A DNA stretch of 48,047 bases from contig SUWF01000024.1 in assembly GCA_015061575.1 (NCBI GenBank), positions 1 through 48,047 of the forward strand, written 5' to 3'. This DNA is from Lentisphaerota bacterium (GTDB lineage Bacteria > Verrucomicrobiota > Lentisphaeria > Victivallales > Victivallaceae). This document shows, one piece after another, positions 32,801-40,840 of the stretch (positions within the stretch are counted from its first letter, which is position 1; the number at the start of each line of letters is the position of its first letter). The notes beneath the pieces are model-generated. The model was given only the letters and a program-made list of their open reading frames with translations. It ran no database searches and was not told where the DNA came from. Position numbers and translations under genes: made by a program.

Positions 32801-34554
32801 ATATTTCCACCGTATACCACTCCGCCTCCATTTACATACAACACTCCCTGGGAAGCAACGTTAACCAAATCGATACGTCCGCCGGATTGTATATATACTG
32901 CGCCACCGGAAGAAATTGTCGTATCTTTTACAGGGGCGCCTGAATATACATACATAGAAGTTGCTGTAGCGCTGTACCCCCCTATAACTGCGCCAGCCCA
33001 CCACGGGCGTGCATCCCTTCCACTCGCAACTATTTTACCGTTATTTAACACCCAGCATCCACTAATCTTGCTGGCGTATGTAACTTCGCCGCCGTATTCG
33101 ACTTCGATCTCACCCAGGCCCGGAGTCCATGCTACATTGGTGGCACTGGCGCCGCTGGCGATAAACATCTTACCGCCACTGAGCACCTTTACACCATCCG
33201 CACTCTGTCCGGCGTAAAGCACTGCACCATTTTTGTTGACCGTGGCATCTTTGATGGTTACATTATTTACAAAGTTATTATTGGTATTCAAAAGGAAATT
33301 ATTAACGGTAGCCCCACTGCAAACGGTTACGTTGCTGATATTTGCGCCATCTTCCAACACCAATACACCACCCATGGAAACAATGGTATTGCTCAGCGCA
33401 TTGCCGGATTGTACCGTTCCGGTCGCACCACTGATAACTTCGGCGCTGACCACCGCCACGGTGCTGCCATTGTAGACTGCATCCTTAAAAAGTCCAAAGC
33501 CGTTGACGTAAGCTCCGGCGTTGGCACTGACATTCACCAGATTGCCGCCCGAAACCGTAAGCAAACTGGCCTTGGAGTTGACAACTGCTCCGGAAAGCAG
33601 CCCGCCCTGCTCTACTTGCACGGCACCGCCGGATTCCAGAGTCAAATCCGCAACTTTCGCCCCGGAAGCGATCACCACTTTGCCGGTTCCGCTGGAAACA
33701 TAAACCTGCGAGGCCGCCGCCCCCTCGCCCAGATTCAGCGTTCCGCCGGTCATAGAGGTATTTTCAGCAGTGGCACCGCTGGCAAGGTTGACTGTGCCGC
33801 CAACTATTGAATTGCTGACGATTGCCGCGTTGGCCTGCACATTCACCGTGCCGTTGCTGACGGTGGTATTGCTTATGCGCATATTTTCCTGAATATTGAG
33901 CGTACCGCCATTGACAACAGTTGCATCGATAAACGCTCCGGAGGCCACATCCATTACCCCGCTGGTCACCATGGTGTTGGTTGCCGATACCCCGGATTGC
34001 ACATTCAAAGTACCGCCGGTAACCGACGTATGATCCACGCTGGCACCACTGTGCAGATTCAATATGCCGCCGCCCAGATTAAAGCGATCGACTGTAATAC
34101 CGTTCAGGAAGTTGACTTCGCCGCCGGTGGCACTGCCGCCTTCCAGCGTGGCCCCGTTCTGCAGCGTAAGGGTACCGGCCTTGACCGTTATATTGTTGCC
34201 GCTGGCCAGATTGGTCAATACCATAGTACCGCCATCAACGGTGCCGCCAACTTCAGCCGTACTGCCGGAAACCACCACGCTGCCGCCCTTGTTGACCGTA
34301 GCGCCGGTGAGCATACCGCCGCTGACTTGCAATACGCCGCCGCTGTTGACCGTTACCGTTGCGGCAGAACCGTTTTCGTAGATGTACATCTCACCCCAGC
34401 GATCGATCGTAATATTATCCGCCCGCCCGCCGGAATGAATATAGGCTGCTTCCGCATTAACCAGAGTTATGTCTGCAATTGAACTTTCCCAAACGGAGGC
34501 CATCTCTGCACCGCTGCTGACCATATACAGCGCAACATTTTTGAAGTAAGCCAT
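29854..34554 (-). CDS. Giant AIDA-repeat protein with FG-GAP C-terminal domain
   Basis: A 1,566-residue protein. ATG 34554 (MAYFKNVALYMVSSG) is chosen because AAGGTGAGG lies upstream. Residues about 35-1110 are tens of degenerate beta-helix repeats of the AIDA type (V.SGG.L.V..G..A..T.V), Gly/Ser/Thr/Asn-rich and nearly free of Lys and Arg. A non-repetitive segment (about 1110-1210) precedes a (Pro-Glu/Asp)n linker (about 1218-1243). The last 320 residues hold five clear FG-GAP/VCBS calcium loops (DFNGDGTDD type) and a degenerate first one. Such proteins are usually surface adhesins. No N-terminal signal peptide and no C-terminal autotransporter barrel is seen, so the export route is unclear. 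A single gene with its own terminator. Confidence 0.8.
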   Translation of the reverse strand: MAYFKNVALYMVSSGAEMASVWESSIADITLVNAEAAYIHSGGRADNITIDRWGEMYIYENGSAATVTVNSGGVLQVSGGMLTGATVNKGGSVVVSGSTAEVGGTVDGGTMVLTNLASGNNITVKAGTLTLQNGATLEGGSATGGEVNFLNGITVDRFNLGGGILNLHSGASVDHTSVTGGTLNVQSGVSATNTMVTSGVMDVASGAFIDATVVNGGTLNIQENMRISNTTVSNGTVNVQANAAIVSNSIVGGTVNLASGATAENTSMTGGTLNLGEGAAASQVYVSSGTGKVVIASGAKVADLTLESGGAVQVEQGGLLSGAVVNSKASLLTVSGGNLVNVSANAGAYVNGFGLFKDAVYNGSTVAVVSAEVISGATGTVQSGNALSNTIVSMGGVLVLEDGANISNVTVCSGATVNNFLLNTNNNFVNNVTIKDATVNKNGAVLYAGQSADGVKVLSGGKMFIASGASATNVAWTPGLGEIEVEYGGEVTYASKISGCWVLNNGKIVASGRDARPWWAGAVIGGYSATATSMYVYSGAPVKDTTISSGGAVYIQSGGRIDLVNVASQGVLYVNGGGVVYGGNIASGYNGSAGSAFVSGCISRGQILTAEFKADTNAPLSNGGILTIGNAGIVENLTNNGSVIISSGGVWSNSSKLLNNGTVDIFEGASITNIITDGGTLNINGSANYSSLTIQSGGKLNINSNVELIDNSIVVSSGAVINGFTISEEVKSNYREYNNAIVSSRYTANLYDNDIAYGAVLKASATLNISGGSARNTSVGYDALINLTSGSIENTTIGSYGKVDVYDGYADNTSVGGYNAEFNVYSGGKAYNTTLTYSYGGGASMNVSAGGSAYKVNVGSGCWLMVYTGAEAERATVSSGGNIFIADNASIKGENFEAGAYVNGFYMSSGAVYSGIYQNTHIKGNAHLYDGQSASGLTVSKGAVLNISGGTACNIIISGEPYYWSSAGVVVTGTGEVVSAHLYGSGDYINVSSGGRLIKTTVDNGKINMSGYAEDTILYGGSMTVGDSAVNVTVFEKAAVQINGYAQDVIASGGTVSVNGTVNNITVGSGATLNVSGGVVTGKLTIKEDEAAKVNFEAGATLNLDLSLSVVNDKDNYLLSNYSFIDKFDAKFTITLSNHIANGTYYLINGIESSTSIDKKEFQFVYGDKLLGDTCMLYESEGLDTLVYGDKQYRLRYNDGTVTLRVESIVSPINPPGGGDTPEPGPEPEPEPEPDPDPIPTPDPDQGKLPDYYKTGYFVGNFDGTAEDMIIKADQNSYNIYGSNDVVYNNQMLGPNWKVKGAGDFNGDGTCDMLRVHVGGAVVADYSLTGGEFDQQVVNGMVASWDIVGIGDFNGDGVDDVLLANPTAASDGNPEYPADAPPVGLLGYWAGGEGNGTDNLANWELIDGYSQDWEMVSVGDFNGDGTDDMLWKNVFVGENGKNYNAYCRWMVGSDNLVQWDIVNVVRESDWQLLSVGDYDGDGTDDMTMVNRDGMVVMGLIKDGALNGDWITISAVDMLEWDLVGSGDFNGDGKDEIAWHNPYEKMTGYWEIDQDKNIAWVTTTTIA
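30840..30890 (-). repeat. Hexanucleotide tandem repeat in the linker
   Basis: About four GAACCC units followed by GATCCC variants (minus strand) encode the Pro-Glu/Pro-Asp linker of the large repeat protein. Copy-number change by slippage would keep the frame and change linker length by two residues per unit. Confidence 0.75.
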
Positions 34555-34635
34555 ACTTTTTTTCCTCACCTTGAAATTTATATTAAATCTATGTTTATAT
34601 CATCAAACAAAACACATTATAACTTTTCAAGATAA

Positions 34636-34664
34636 CAAAAAGGGCACATTCCGAAGAAGTGCCC
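34636..34664 (-). terminator. UUCG-loop terminator in the leader
   Basis: On the minus strand GGGCAC (34664-34659), TTC, a TTCG tetraloop, GAA, a bulged T and GTGCCC (34647-34642) form a stable hairpin followed by TTTTT. It lies about 80 nt upstream of the start of the large repeat protein. Confidence 0.8.
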
Positions 34665-34788
34665 ATTCCTACGCCTACCACAGCGATGCAAACCCGCACT
34701 TACTCAAAATGTGCCTATGTCGAGGACATTTTGATGTAATGAGGGGTCTGCAATCTGCCAAAAAAATGAAGTGGTAGTTCAGGAATGG
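34663..34788 (-). ncRNA. Candidate structured RNA: long imperfect hairpin
   Basis: Minus-strand arms pair in order from the base: CCATTCCT/AGGAATGG (8 bp), CTACCAC/GTGGTAG (7 bp), then a one-sided bulge of T-rich sequence. These are followed by GAT.GCA/TGC.ATC, GACCC/GGGTT, TTAC/GTAA and a perfect TCAAAATGT-type 9-bp helix (34704-34712 against 34726-34734) with a small CCT/AGG apical stem. It ends directly in the UUCG terminator. It could be a trans-acting small RNA or a leader attenuator. No known RNA family was recognised with confidence. Confidence 0.5.
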
Positions 34789-34852
34789 ACGATTACATAA
34801 AAATTGTCAACAATTTGTTATCTCAGGTTCAGTTAAAATCTCCATATTTTCA

Positions 34853-34877
34853 ATTATAATACTTGCACGATACAAGT
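34853..34877 (-). promoter_or_regulatory. Candidate promoter/operator ahead of the structured RNA
   Basis: A TATAAT word (34853-34858, minus strand) lies directly downstream of the dyad ACTTG-7-CAAGT (34861-34877). No good -35 is seen at 17 bp, so activator dependence is possible. Weak evidence. Confidence 0.35.
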
Positions 34878-34940
34878 AACCAGTATAAATTAACACTAAA
34901 AAATCAAATTACAAATATTTTACACAAATAAAAATACATT

Positions 34941-36164
34941 TTATTGCAGCGATCCGGCCAGATAACCGGAACTTAACGCCCATTGTATATTGTATCCGCC
35001 GCAAGGCCCGTCAACATCCACCATTTCCCCGGCGCAGTAAAGATTCATCAATTCTTTGCTCTGCATGGTTTTGGCTTTGAGCTGACTGCGGTCAACTCCG
35101 CCGGTGCTGGCCATGGCTTTGTTCCACGAATCAGTGGCCGTAACTTCAAGCGGCGCACTTTTGAGCATGGCAAGAAAATTCCGGATCGCAGAGCGGCTGA
35201 GCTGATTGAGCGGAGTATCGGCAATGTGCAAATATTCCGTTATATTATGCAGCAGCGCCTGCGGCAAAAAACTATTGAACACATTATGCAGCAAACGTTT
35301 GCCGTTATGTTGGCGACTTTGAGTTAATATTTGTTCCAATTCTTCCGGCGAATATTGCGTCAGGAAATCTATTGCTAAAAGTACTTTTTCATTCCCCGCC
35401 GCCAAGAGTTTGGCCACCCTGCCCGCCATATCCAGTGCGGCCGGGCCGGAAATCCCGTCACCGGTAAACAGCAGCGTTCCGCAGGTAATGTTTTTTTTAT
35501 CCAGCGTCAAGGTTATTTTTTCCAAAACGATTCCCGCCAGACTCTGCACCCAACAAGCGTTGCTTTTTAATCCGCAAAGTGCCGGAGTCCGGGGTACGCA
35601 GCTGACACCGCAACGGGTCAGAATTTTATCCAGCGAACCATGTCCGCCCAGTCTGGGGAAGCCCGGCCCGCCCCCGGCTGCAATAAAGTAATCACAATCG
35701 TAAACAGCTTGGCCGGAAAACACTTGCACGATCCGGCGATTTTTGACCGTCAACTCGGTAACCGGTGAATTGCAAATGATCTTTACTTGCAAAAAACGTG
35801 CTTTATCCACCAGAACATCAAGTATATCAGAGGCCTTTTCGCTGACCGGAAAGCAATAAAAATCATCCACCAATTTGTATTTGACACCGTGTTCAAGAAA
35901 AAACTCCCGCACCGCTTCCGGCGGAAAATTCAGCAATGCCGGACGCACAAAGCGCCGCTGCTCCGGCGCAAATCGCTCCGCCATAGATTCAGCACTGAGC
36001 ATATTCGTAAAATTGCATTTCCCTGCTCCGGAAGCTAAAAGTTTGCGCCCCACTGACGGCAGATACTCAAGCAGCGTAACTGCAAAACCCGCTTGCGCCG
36101 CACTGATTGCCGCCATCAAACCGGCCGGCCCTGCCCCCGCTATCACCACCTGTCGGGCGTTCAT
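34941..36164 (-). CDS. BaiN/YhiN (HI0933)-family flavoprotein
   Basis: A 407-residue FAD-binding protein. The N-terminal Rossmann motif is VVIAGAGPAGLMAAISAAQAG, followed by SVGRKLLASGAGKCNFTN, the signature of the HI0933 family. The NAD(P)-linked region has FIAAGGGPGFPRLGGHG, and the C-terminal FAD motif is LYCAGEMVDVDGPCGGYNIQWALSSGYLAG. Members are reductases of unknown physiological substrate in most bacteria; one is implicated in gut bile acid metabolism. Its ATG overlaps the stop of the upstream response regulator by 4 nt, so it is the last gene of the seven-gene run. Confidence 0.9.
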   Translation of the reverse strand: MNARQVVIAGAGPAGLMAAISAAQAGFAVTLLEYLPSVGRKLLASGAGKCNFTNMLSAESMAERFAPEQRRFVRPALLNFPPEAVREFFLEHGVKYKLVDDFYCFPVSEKASDILDVLVDKARFLQVKIICNSPVTELTVKNRRIVQVFSGQAVYDCDYFIAAGGGPGFPRLGGHGSLDKILTRCGVSCVPRTPALCGLKSNACWVQSLAGIVLEKITLTLDKKNITCGTLLFTGDGISGPAALDMAGRVAKLLAAGNEKVLLAIDFLTQYSPEELEQILTQSRQHNGKRLLHNVFNSFLPQALLHNITEYLHIADTPLNQLSRSAIRNFLAMLKSAPLEVTATDSWNKAMASTGGVDRSQLKAKTMQSKELMNLYCAGEMVDVDGPCGGYNIQWALSSGYLAGSLQ

Positions 36165-37555
36165 AAATCTTCCGCAATCGGTTCGCCATTGGCGGCGTAT
36201 TCGTTCAAACGCCGATGCAGCGTCCGGCGGCTGATCCCCAGAATTTCCGCCGCTTTAGTCCGGTTGCCCCGGGCTTTTTTCAGCGCCTGTTCTATAAGCA
36301 TACGCTCGTTGCCATCCAGATTGAACCCGTTAGCGGAATCACTCGTGATCATTTCAGCAAATTCTTCATTATCAAAGTGTTTTTTGCTGTTACGGATATG
36401 CTCCGGTACATCGCTCAATTCCAGCGTATCGCCCCGGGCCAGCACCACCATGCGCTCGATGGTATTGCGCAGTTCCCGGATGTTGCCCGGATAGTCGTAA
36501 CGCTCCAGAGCATTCATCGCTTCCGGCGTAATTTGCAATATACTGCGCTGATTATCCTTGCAGACCATATCGATAAAATGCTTGATCAAAAGCGGTATAT
36601 CTTCCCGCCGTTCCCGCAACCCCGGCAACGACACCGTGACCACGTTCAAGCGATAAAACAAATCCTCCCGGAAGGTGCCTTCCGCAACCATCTTTTCCAA
36701 ATTCCGATTGGTCGCCGCCACGATCCGGGCATCGCAAGTAAGCGTTTCGCTGCCGCCCAGCCGCTCAAAGGTACGGCTTTCCAGCACCCGCAGCAGTTTG
36801 ACCTGAGTCGCCGGGTCGATCTCGCCGATTTCGTCCAAAAACAACGTGCCGCCCGCCGCCAGCTCAAAACGCCCTTTGCGGGATTCGTTGGCTCCGGTAA
36901 ATGCACCTTTTTCATGGCCGAAGAGTTCACTCTCCAGCAGTGTTGCCGGTAATGCCGCACAATGCACCGGCACAAATTTGCCGCTGCGGCCGCTGAAATC
37001 ATGCAGTGCCTGTGCAATCACCTCTTTGCCGGTTCCGCTCTCGCCGGTCAAAAGCACCGTCGCCCGGCTGGGCGCCACCTGTTTGACCAGATCCATAATT
37101 GAGCGCATTGCCGGTGACTGCGCAACGATATTGCTGTTGCCGTTGCCCTGGAAAAGTTTCTGTTTGAGTTCACGGTTTTCGCTCTGCAGCTGCCTTGTTG
37201 CCAACGCCCGGTCAAGGATCAGCGTCAACTGTTCCAGATTAACCGGTTTCATCACAAAATCAAAGGCTCCGCGCTTGACCGCTTCCACCGCATTGGCCAC
37301 CGTTCCGTAGGCCGAAAGAATAATGCACAGCGGTTTGGATTTTTTTGCCAATACCGCATCCAGCACCGCCATACCGTCCTGCCCGGGCATCCGCAAATCA
37401 GTCAGCACCAGATCGTAATCATTTTCAGCAATCATCCGCACGGCTATCGATCCATCGTCGGCACTGCTTACTTCAAAACGCCGTTTGAGAAAGCGGCACA
37501 TGGCATCCAAAGTACTGCGTTCATCGTCAACAATAAGAATGTGGGGTTTGCTCAT
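36161..37555 (-). CDS. NtrC-type sigma-54-dependent response regulator
   Basis: A 464-residue three-domain activator. ATG 37555 is chosen (GAGGAT about 9 nt upstream). The receiver domain (residues 1-120) has the acidic pair Asp10-Asp11 and phospho-acceptor Asp53 in VLTDLRMPG. The AAA+ domain has Walker A GESGTGKE, the sigma-54 contact GAFTGA loop in HEKGAFTGANESRKGRFELA, and GGTLFLDEIGEID. The C-terminal Fis-type helix-turn-helix ends RTKAAEILGISRRTLHRRLNEY. It should activate RNA polymerase with RpoN when phosphorylated, most likely by the kinase at 38471. The target genes are unknown. Confidence 0.95.
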   Translation of the reverse strand: MSKPHILIVDDERSTLDAMCRFLKRRFEVSSADDGSIAVRMIAENDYDLVLTDLRMPGQDGMAVLDAVLAKKSKPLCIILSAYGTVANAVEAVKRGAFDFVMKPVNLEQLTLILDRALATRQLQSENRELKQKLFQGNGNSNIVAQSPAMRSIMDLVKQVAPSRATVLLTGESGTGKEVIAQALHDFSGRSGKFVPVHCAALPATLLESELFGHEKGAFTGANESRKGRFELAAGGTLFLDEIGEIDPATQVKLLRVLESRTFERLGGSETLTCDARIVAATNRNLEKMVAEGTFREDLFYRLNVVTVSLPGLRERREDIPLLIKHFIDMVCKDNQRSILQITPEAMNALERYDYPGNIRELRNTIERMVVLARGDTLELSDVPEHIRNSKKHFDNEEFAEMITSDSANGFNLDGNERMLIEQALKKARGNRTKAAEILGISRRTLHRRLNEYAANGEPIAEDL

Positions 37556-37559
37556 AAAA

Positions 37560-38474
37560 TCAATCCTCAAAATAATAACGCAATACAGTTTGCACATCGC
37601 TCAGCGACGCATCGGCGATTTCCAAAACGATGTGTTTGACCTGATTCTGGCGGCACTTCCGGATAATTTTTGCTATATCCATATCCGTAGCAATATTCAA
37701 CGGCAAATGGCCATCGCCCCAGCTGTCATGCGGCGCAGAAAATTTATGTTTGGACGCATGTAAATGGATCATTTCGACCATGCCGCCAGCTAATGCGGCA
37801 TCCAGTTCCGCATAAAAATCCAGTTCCAACATCTTGCTGGCCGCCCACATGTGGCCGGTATCAAAACAGACCGGATGCTCCAAATATGCCAGATCGCAGC
37901 CCCGCAGCACCCCGGCTGTATGCGCCGGAAAATCATTTTCCACACACCAAAGCAGATCCGGATAACGCTTGCGCAATTCAAGCAGATTATTTTTCAAGCG
38001 ATCCCGCCGCAGCAAATATTCATCGCTTGCGGTGTAATCGCGCACAAAAAACGACCCGCTGCTGCGCAAAAGATCACTCCGCTGCGCCTGCATCATACAT
38101 TCATGGTAACTCATGCCGTGACCAAACGCATAAATCGCCAAATCGGTCATCAACGCACCGTGAAATACCGCCCGTTTCACCTGATAACGCCGCATCAAAT
38201 CGGCCTGTTCTGCTGCCATCTGCCAGGATAATGAAGCATCTTCGGCAGCAAAATTCATCATGTATTCGCCCAGTACCGGCGCATGAAAGCTCAATGGATA
38301 ATTGCAAGCTACAGCCAATTCAAACTCGTTGACTAAAGCCGAGTTATGCACCTGCACTCCAATAACAGCATTATACTGTGCCGCCAGAGTTTGCGCTGAA
38401 CTCATCCACTCCGCAGCGCCGGGCTTGCCCAAAGCAGCCGAAGTTATATCTATTAAAAGTTCGCAATTTTTCAT
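37560..38474 (-). CDS. Sugar phosphate isomerase/epimerase-like TIM-barrel protein
   Basis: A 304-residue protein of the xylose-isomerase-like/AP-endonuclease-2 fold. Candidate metal ligands are Glu in LLWCVENDFP, Asp and His in VCFDTGHMW, His in MIHLHASKHK and Glu in HIVLEIAD. SWGDGHLPL between them is a typical loop of the superfamily. The substrate is unknown. It is inserted between the kinase gene (4-nt overlap) and the response-regulator gene (4-nt gap), an arrangement that suggests its product is linked to the signal sensed, or is simply co-regulated. Confidence 0.75.
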   Translation of the reverse strand: MKNCELLIDITSAALGKPGAAEWMSSAQTLAAQYNAVIGVQVHNSALVNEFELAVACNYPLSFHAPVLGEYMMNFAAEDASLSWQMAAEQADLMRRYQVKRAVFHGALMTDLAIYAFGHGMSYHECMMQAQRSDLLRSSGSFFVRDYTASDEYLLRRDRLKNNLLELRKRYPDLLWCVENDFPAHTAGVLRGCDLAYLEHPVCFDTGHMWAASKMLELDFYAELDAALAGGMVEMIHLHASKHKFSAPHDSWGDGHLPLNIATDMDIAKIIRKCRQNQVKHIVLEIADASLSDVQTVLRYYFED

Positions 38475-39652
38475 TGATCAAGCTCCTGCTGTTCAGCCGA
38501 TTCCGGCAGCATCCGCACCCGGCGCCCTTCCCGTGGAAAACTGATCGTCAGAGTCATGCCAGCTTCCGGTGCTGTATCCAGCAAAAGTTCCGCTCCGTGC
38601 CCCCGAACTACCCGTTCTATGATCATCATACCCAAGCCGTTGCCGCCGGGTTTGAAGCTGGCGAATGGTTCAAACATCGTACTGAGTTCCCGGACATTGG
38701 CCCCCTTGCCGCTATCCGCAAATCCCAACTTCACATTCACATCGTCCACCGAGCCAACGATCAACAATTCACCGCCGGAACTCATTGCCTGAGCGGCATT
38801 TTTGATGATATTGTAAAATGCCTGTTTAAGCTGTTCAGCATCACCGGAGATCATGGGCCATGATTCAGGAAAATCGCAGCGAACCGTCAAAGAACGCAAT
38901 TCCAACTCATGCTGCATGAATTTTAACGTATCCAGCAACAGCTGACGCAGATCCACTTGCTGAAACTCCAGCTGTACCGGCCGCACCGCATTGAGAAATT
39001 GCCGGATAAGATTATCCAGCCGCTGCACTTCGCCCCGGCAGCAGACGACCGTTTCCAACGCTTCATTGCGGTCAAAAGTTTCGTCTTTAAGGTCATGTTC
39101 CAGCAGCTGCAAGTTTAAATACAAGCTGTTCAACGGGTTGCCGATTTCGTGGGCAACACTGCCAGCGAGCATGGCAACTACCCCGGCAGTGCGGCTTTCG
39201 AGTTCTTCATCGGTCTGTCGCCGCCGTTCTGTTACATCGTGCAGAATAATGGTGGCAAAACGCTCTTTTTCATCCTCCTGCGGCACAATGTACACCTGCA
39301 GCCAGCGTTGGGTCGGATAAGCTATTTCGATTTCCTGCCGGGCCAGCCGGGTCCAGGCATCGACATCTCCGCCGAGGATCCGGCGCCAATCCAGCTGCGG
39401 CAACAGCTTGATGATCTTCAATTTGCGGCAATCATCCGGCAATCCCAACAAACTTTTTGCCGCACTGTTGAAGTACTTTATAGATAAATGCCGGTCGATG
39501 ACCAATATACCTTCCTGAATGGCATTGAACACCGATTCAAAAAATCCCCGTTCCCGGAATAAATGCACTATGTACGCCTGTAAACTGTTGGAGTCTATAG
39601 TGTCAAGACGTTCAATGAAACGGTCAAGAAAGCTGGCTTTTTCCTGTGACAT
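38471..39652 (-). CDS. Sensor histidine kinase with PAS domain (NtrB-like)
   Basis: A 393-residue soluble kinase with no membrane span. A PAS domain lies at about residues 35-145 (GILVIDRHLSIKYFNSAAKSLLGLPDD). The phospho-acceptor is His168 in SVAHEIGNPLNSLYL. The HATPase domain has the N box QAFYNIIKNAAQAM, FADSGKGA and GGNGLGMMIIERVVRGHGAEL. The cytoplasmic PAS suggests an internal signal. The sigma-54-type regulator one gene downstream is the natural partner. It lies 6 nt after the M20D gene. Confidence 0.93.
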   Translation of the reverse strand: MSQEKASFLDRFIERLDTIDSNSLQAYIVHLFRERGFFESVFNAIQEGILVIDRHLSIKYFNSAAKSLLGLPDDCRKLKIIKLLPQLDWRRILGGDVDAWTRLARQEIEIAYPTQRWLQVYIVPQEDEKERFATIILHDVTERRRQTDEELESRTAGVVAMLAGSVAHEIGNPLNSLYLNLQLLEHDLKDETFDRNEALETVVCCRGEVQRLDNLIRQFLNAVRPVQLEFQQVDLRQLLLDTLKFMQHELELRSLTVRCDFPESWPMISGDAEQLKQAFYNIIKNAAQAMSSGGELLIVGSVDDVNVKLGFADSGKGANVRELSTMFEPFASFKPGGNGLGMMIIERVVRGHGAELLLDTAPEAGMTLTISFPREGRRVRMLPESAEQQELDQ

Positions 39653-39658
39653 AACTAT

Positions 39659-40837
39659 TTACCTTGCTTCATTCACCCGCTGGCGGAAATTTTCGTCCAG
39701 CAAATAATTCAACGTCAGCTGAGCAAGCACGACCGCTGCATTTTTCAACGGCTGCAGTGCCTGTTCAGATGCCGCCGCTTCCCGGAACGGTATGGAGTGC
39801 AGTGCCAGCGGTTCGCCGCCGGTGACATCAAAGTAAATATTCACACCCGGAACTTCGTCACAAACATTGGCAAAGTCCGTTGAAAGCGGTTCCGGTATAT
39901 TCCGATTTACATTCAACCCCATTTGCTGCATTATATTTTCGGCTTCTTCCGCCAACACTGCGTTGGATTTTCCAGCTGAATACGCCCCGTCATCCCAAGA
40001 TACTTTATATTGGCACCCGGCGATCAGAGCCGCACCTTGAGCGATTTCTTCAAAACGCTGTTCCATCTTTTTCTGGAAAACATTATCTGCGCTGCGCACA
40101 TAGAAAAATCCCGATGTGTAATCCGGTATGACATTAGCTGCTGTTCCGCCGTTGGTAATAATGCCATGCACCCGGGCAGTCCCCGGCAGCTGCTGGCGCC
40201 ACGCATTGATCCCGCTCATAAAAATTGTCATGGCATCCAACGCATTGATCCCCTGCTCCGGAGCGGTGGAAGCATGGGCACTGCGCCCGAAAAACTCCAC
40301 GTTGCCGTGAGTGACCGCCAGAATTTTACGGCTTACACCATAGCGGAAAAACGGATGCGACAAAAACGCCGCATCCACATCCTTAAACACCCCGCTGCGC
40401 AACATAAAAACCTTGCCGCCCAGCTGTTCTTCCGCCGGACAGCCGATCGTGCATAACGTGCCGGGGATCCGGTGTTTTTCCATGATCCTCCGAACGGCCG
40501 CCGCCGCCAGCAGCCCTGTTCCCATGATCAACTGGTGACCGCAAGCGTGTCCAAGCGGCGGATTCAAGGCATCATATTCCGTAAGCAGTGCAGTTTTTAC
40601 ATCACTATTTGTCCTGCATACGCAGTATTCACCATAAAAAGCCGTAGATAAATCTGCTAAATTGCCTTGAACAGTAAAACCTTGCTGCTGCAAAAATTCC
40701 ATCTGCCAGGCGCAGGCTTGTTTTTCCTTATAACCGGTTTCGGGATTGTCGCCGACTTTTTTTATCAACGGTTGAACTTCCGGGAAAATACTTTCAACGA
40801 CATTTTTGATTTCTTCAAGTGTAATTTTTGTATTCAT
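39659..40837 (-). CDS. M20D-family amidohydrolase (AbgB-like)
   Basis: A 392-residue dinuclear metallopeptidase-fold enzyme. Metal-binding motifs are LLTEYDALNPPLGHACGHQLIMG, IGCPAEEQLGGKVFMLRSG and a dimerisation domain starting THGNVEFFGRSAHAS. The closest look is to p-aminobenzoyl-glutamate hydrolase subunit B and related aminoacylases, acting on N-acyl amino acids or peptides. No signal peptide, so cytoplasmic. It lies 3 nt downstream of parC, which is an odd partner and probably reflects simple operon packing. Confidence 0.88.
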   Translation of the reverse strand: MNTKITLEEIKNVVESIFPEVQPLIKKVGDNPETGYKEKQACAWQMEFLQQQGFTVQGNLADLSTAFYGEYCVCRTNSDVKTALLTEYDALNPPLGHACGHQLIMGTGLLAAAAVRRIMEKHRIPGTLCTIGCPAEEQLGGKVFMLRSGVFKDVDAAFLSHPFFRYGVSRKILAVTHGNVEFFGRSAHASTAPEQGINALDAMTIFMSGINAWRQQLPGTARVHGIITNGGTAANVIPDYTSGFFYVRSADNVFQKKMEQRFEEIAQGAALIAGCQYKVSWDDGAYSAGKSNAVLAEEAENIMQQMGLNVNRNIPEPLSTDFANVCDEVPGVNIYFDVTGGEPLALHSIPFREAAASEQALQPLKNAAVVLAQLTLNYLLDENFRQRVNEAR

Positions 40838-40840
40838 AAA

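Larger units (their letters stand above)
34555..34940. other. 386-bp leader region of the large repeat gene
   Basis: No gene is seen. In minus-strand order it contains a candidate promoter with a dyad (34853-34877), a 126-nt imperfect hairpin (34663-34788), a UUCG-loop terminator (34636-34664) and about 80 nt of AT-rich DNA before the Shine-Dalgarno. Confidence 0.55.

Noticed and set aside
34663-34788. Retron msr-msd or SRP RNA
   Set aside because: The hairpin shape prompted the idea, but no reverse transcriptase is near and the apical loop lacks the conserved GGAA-type SRP loop. 6S RNA remains only a loose comparison because the central bubble is one-sided.
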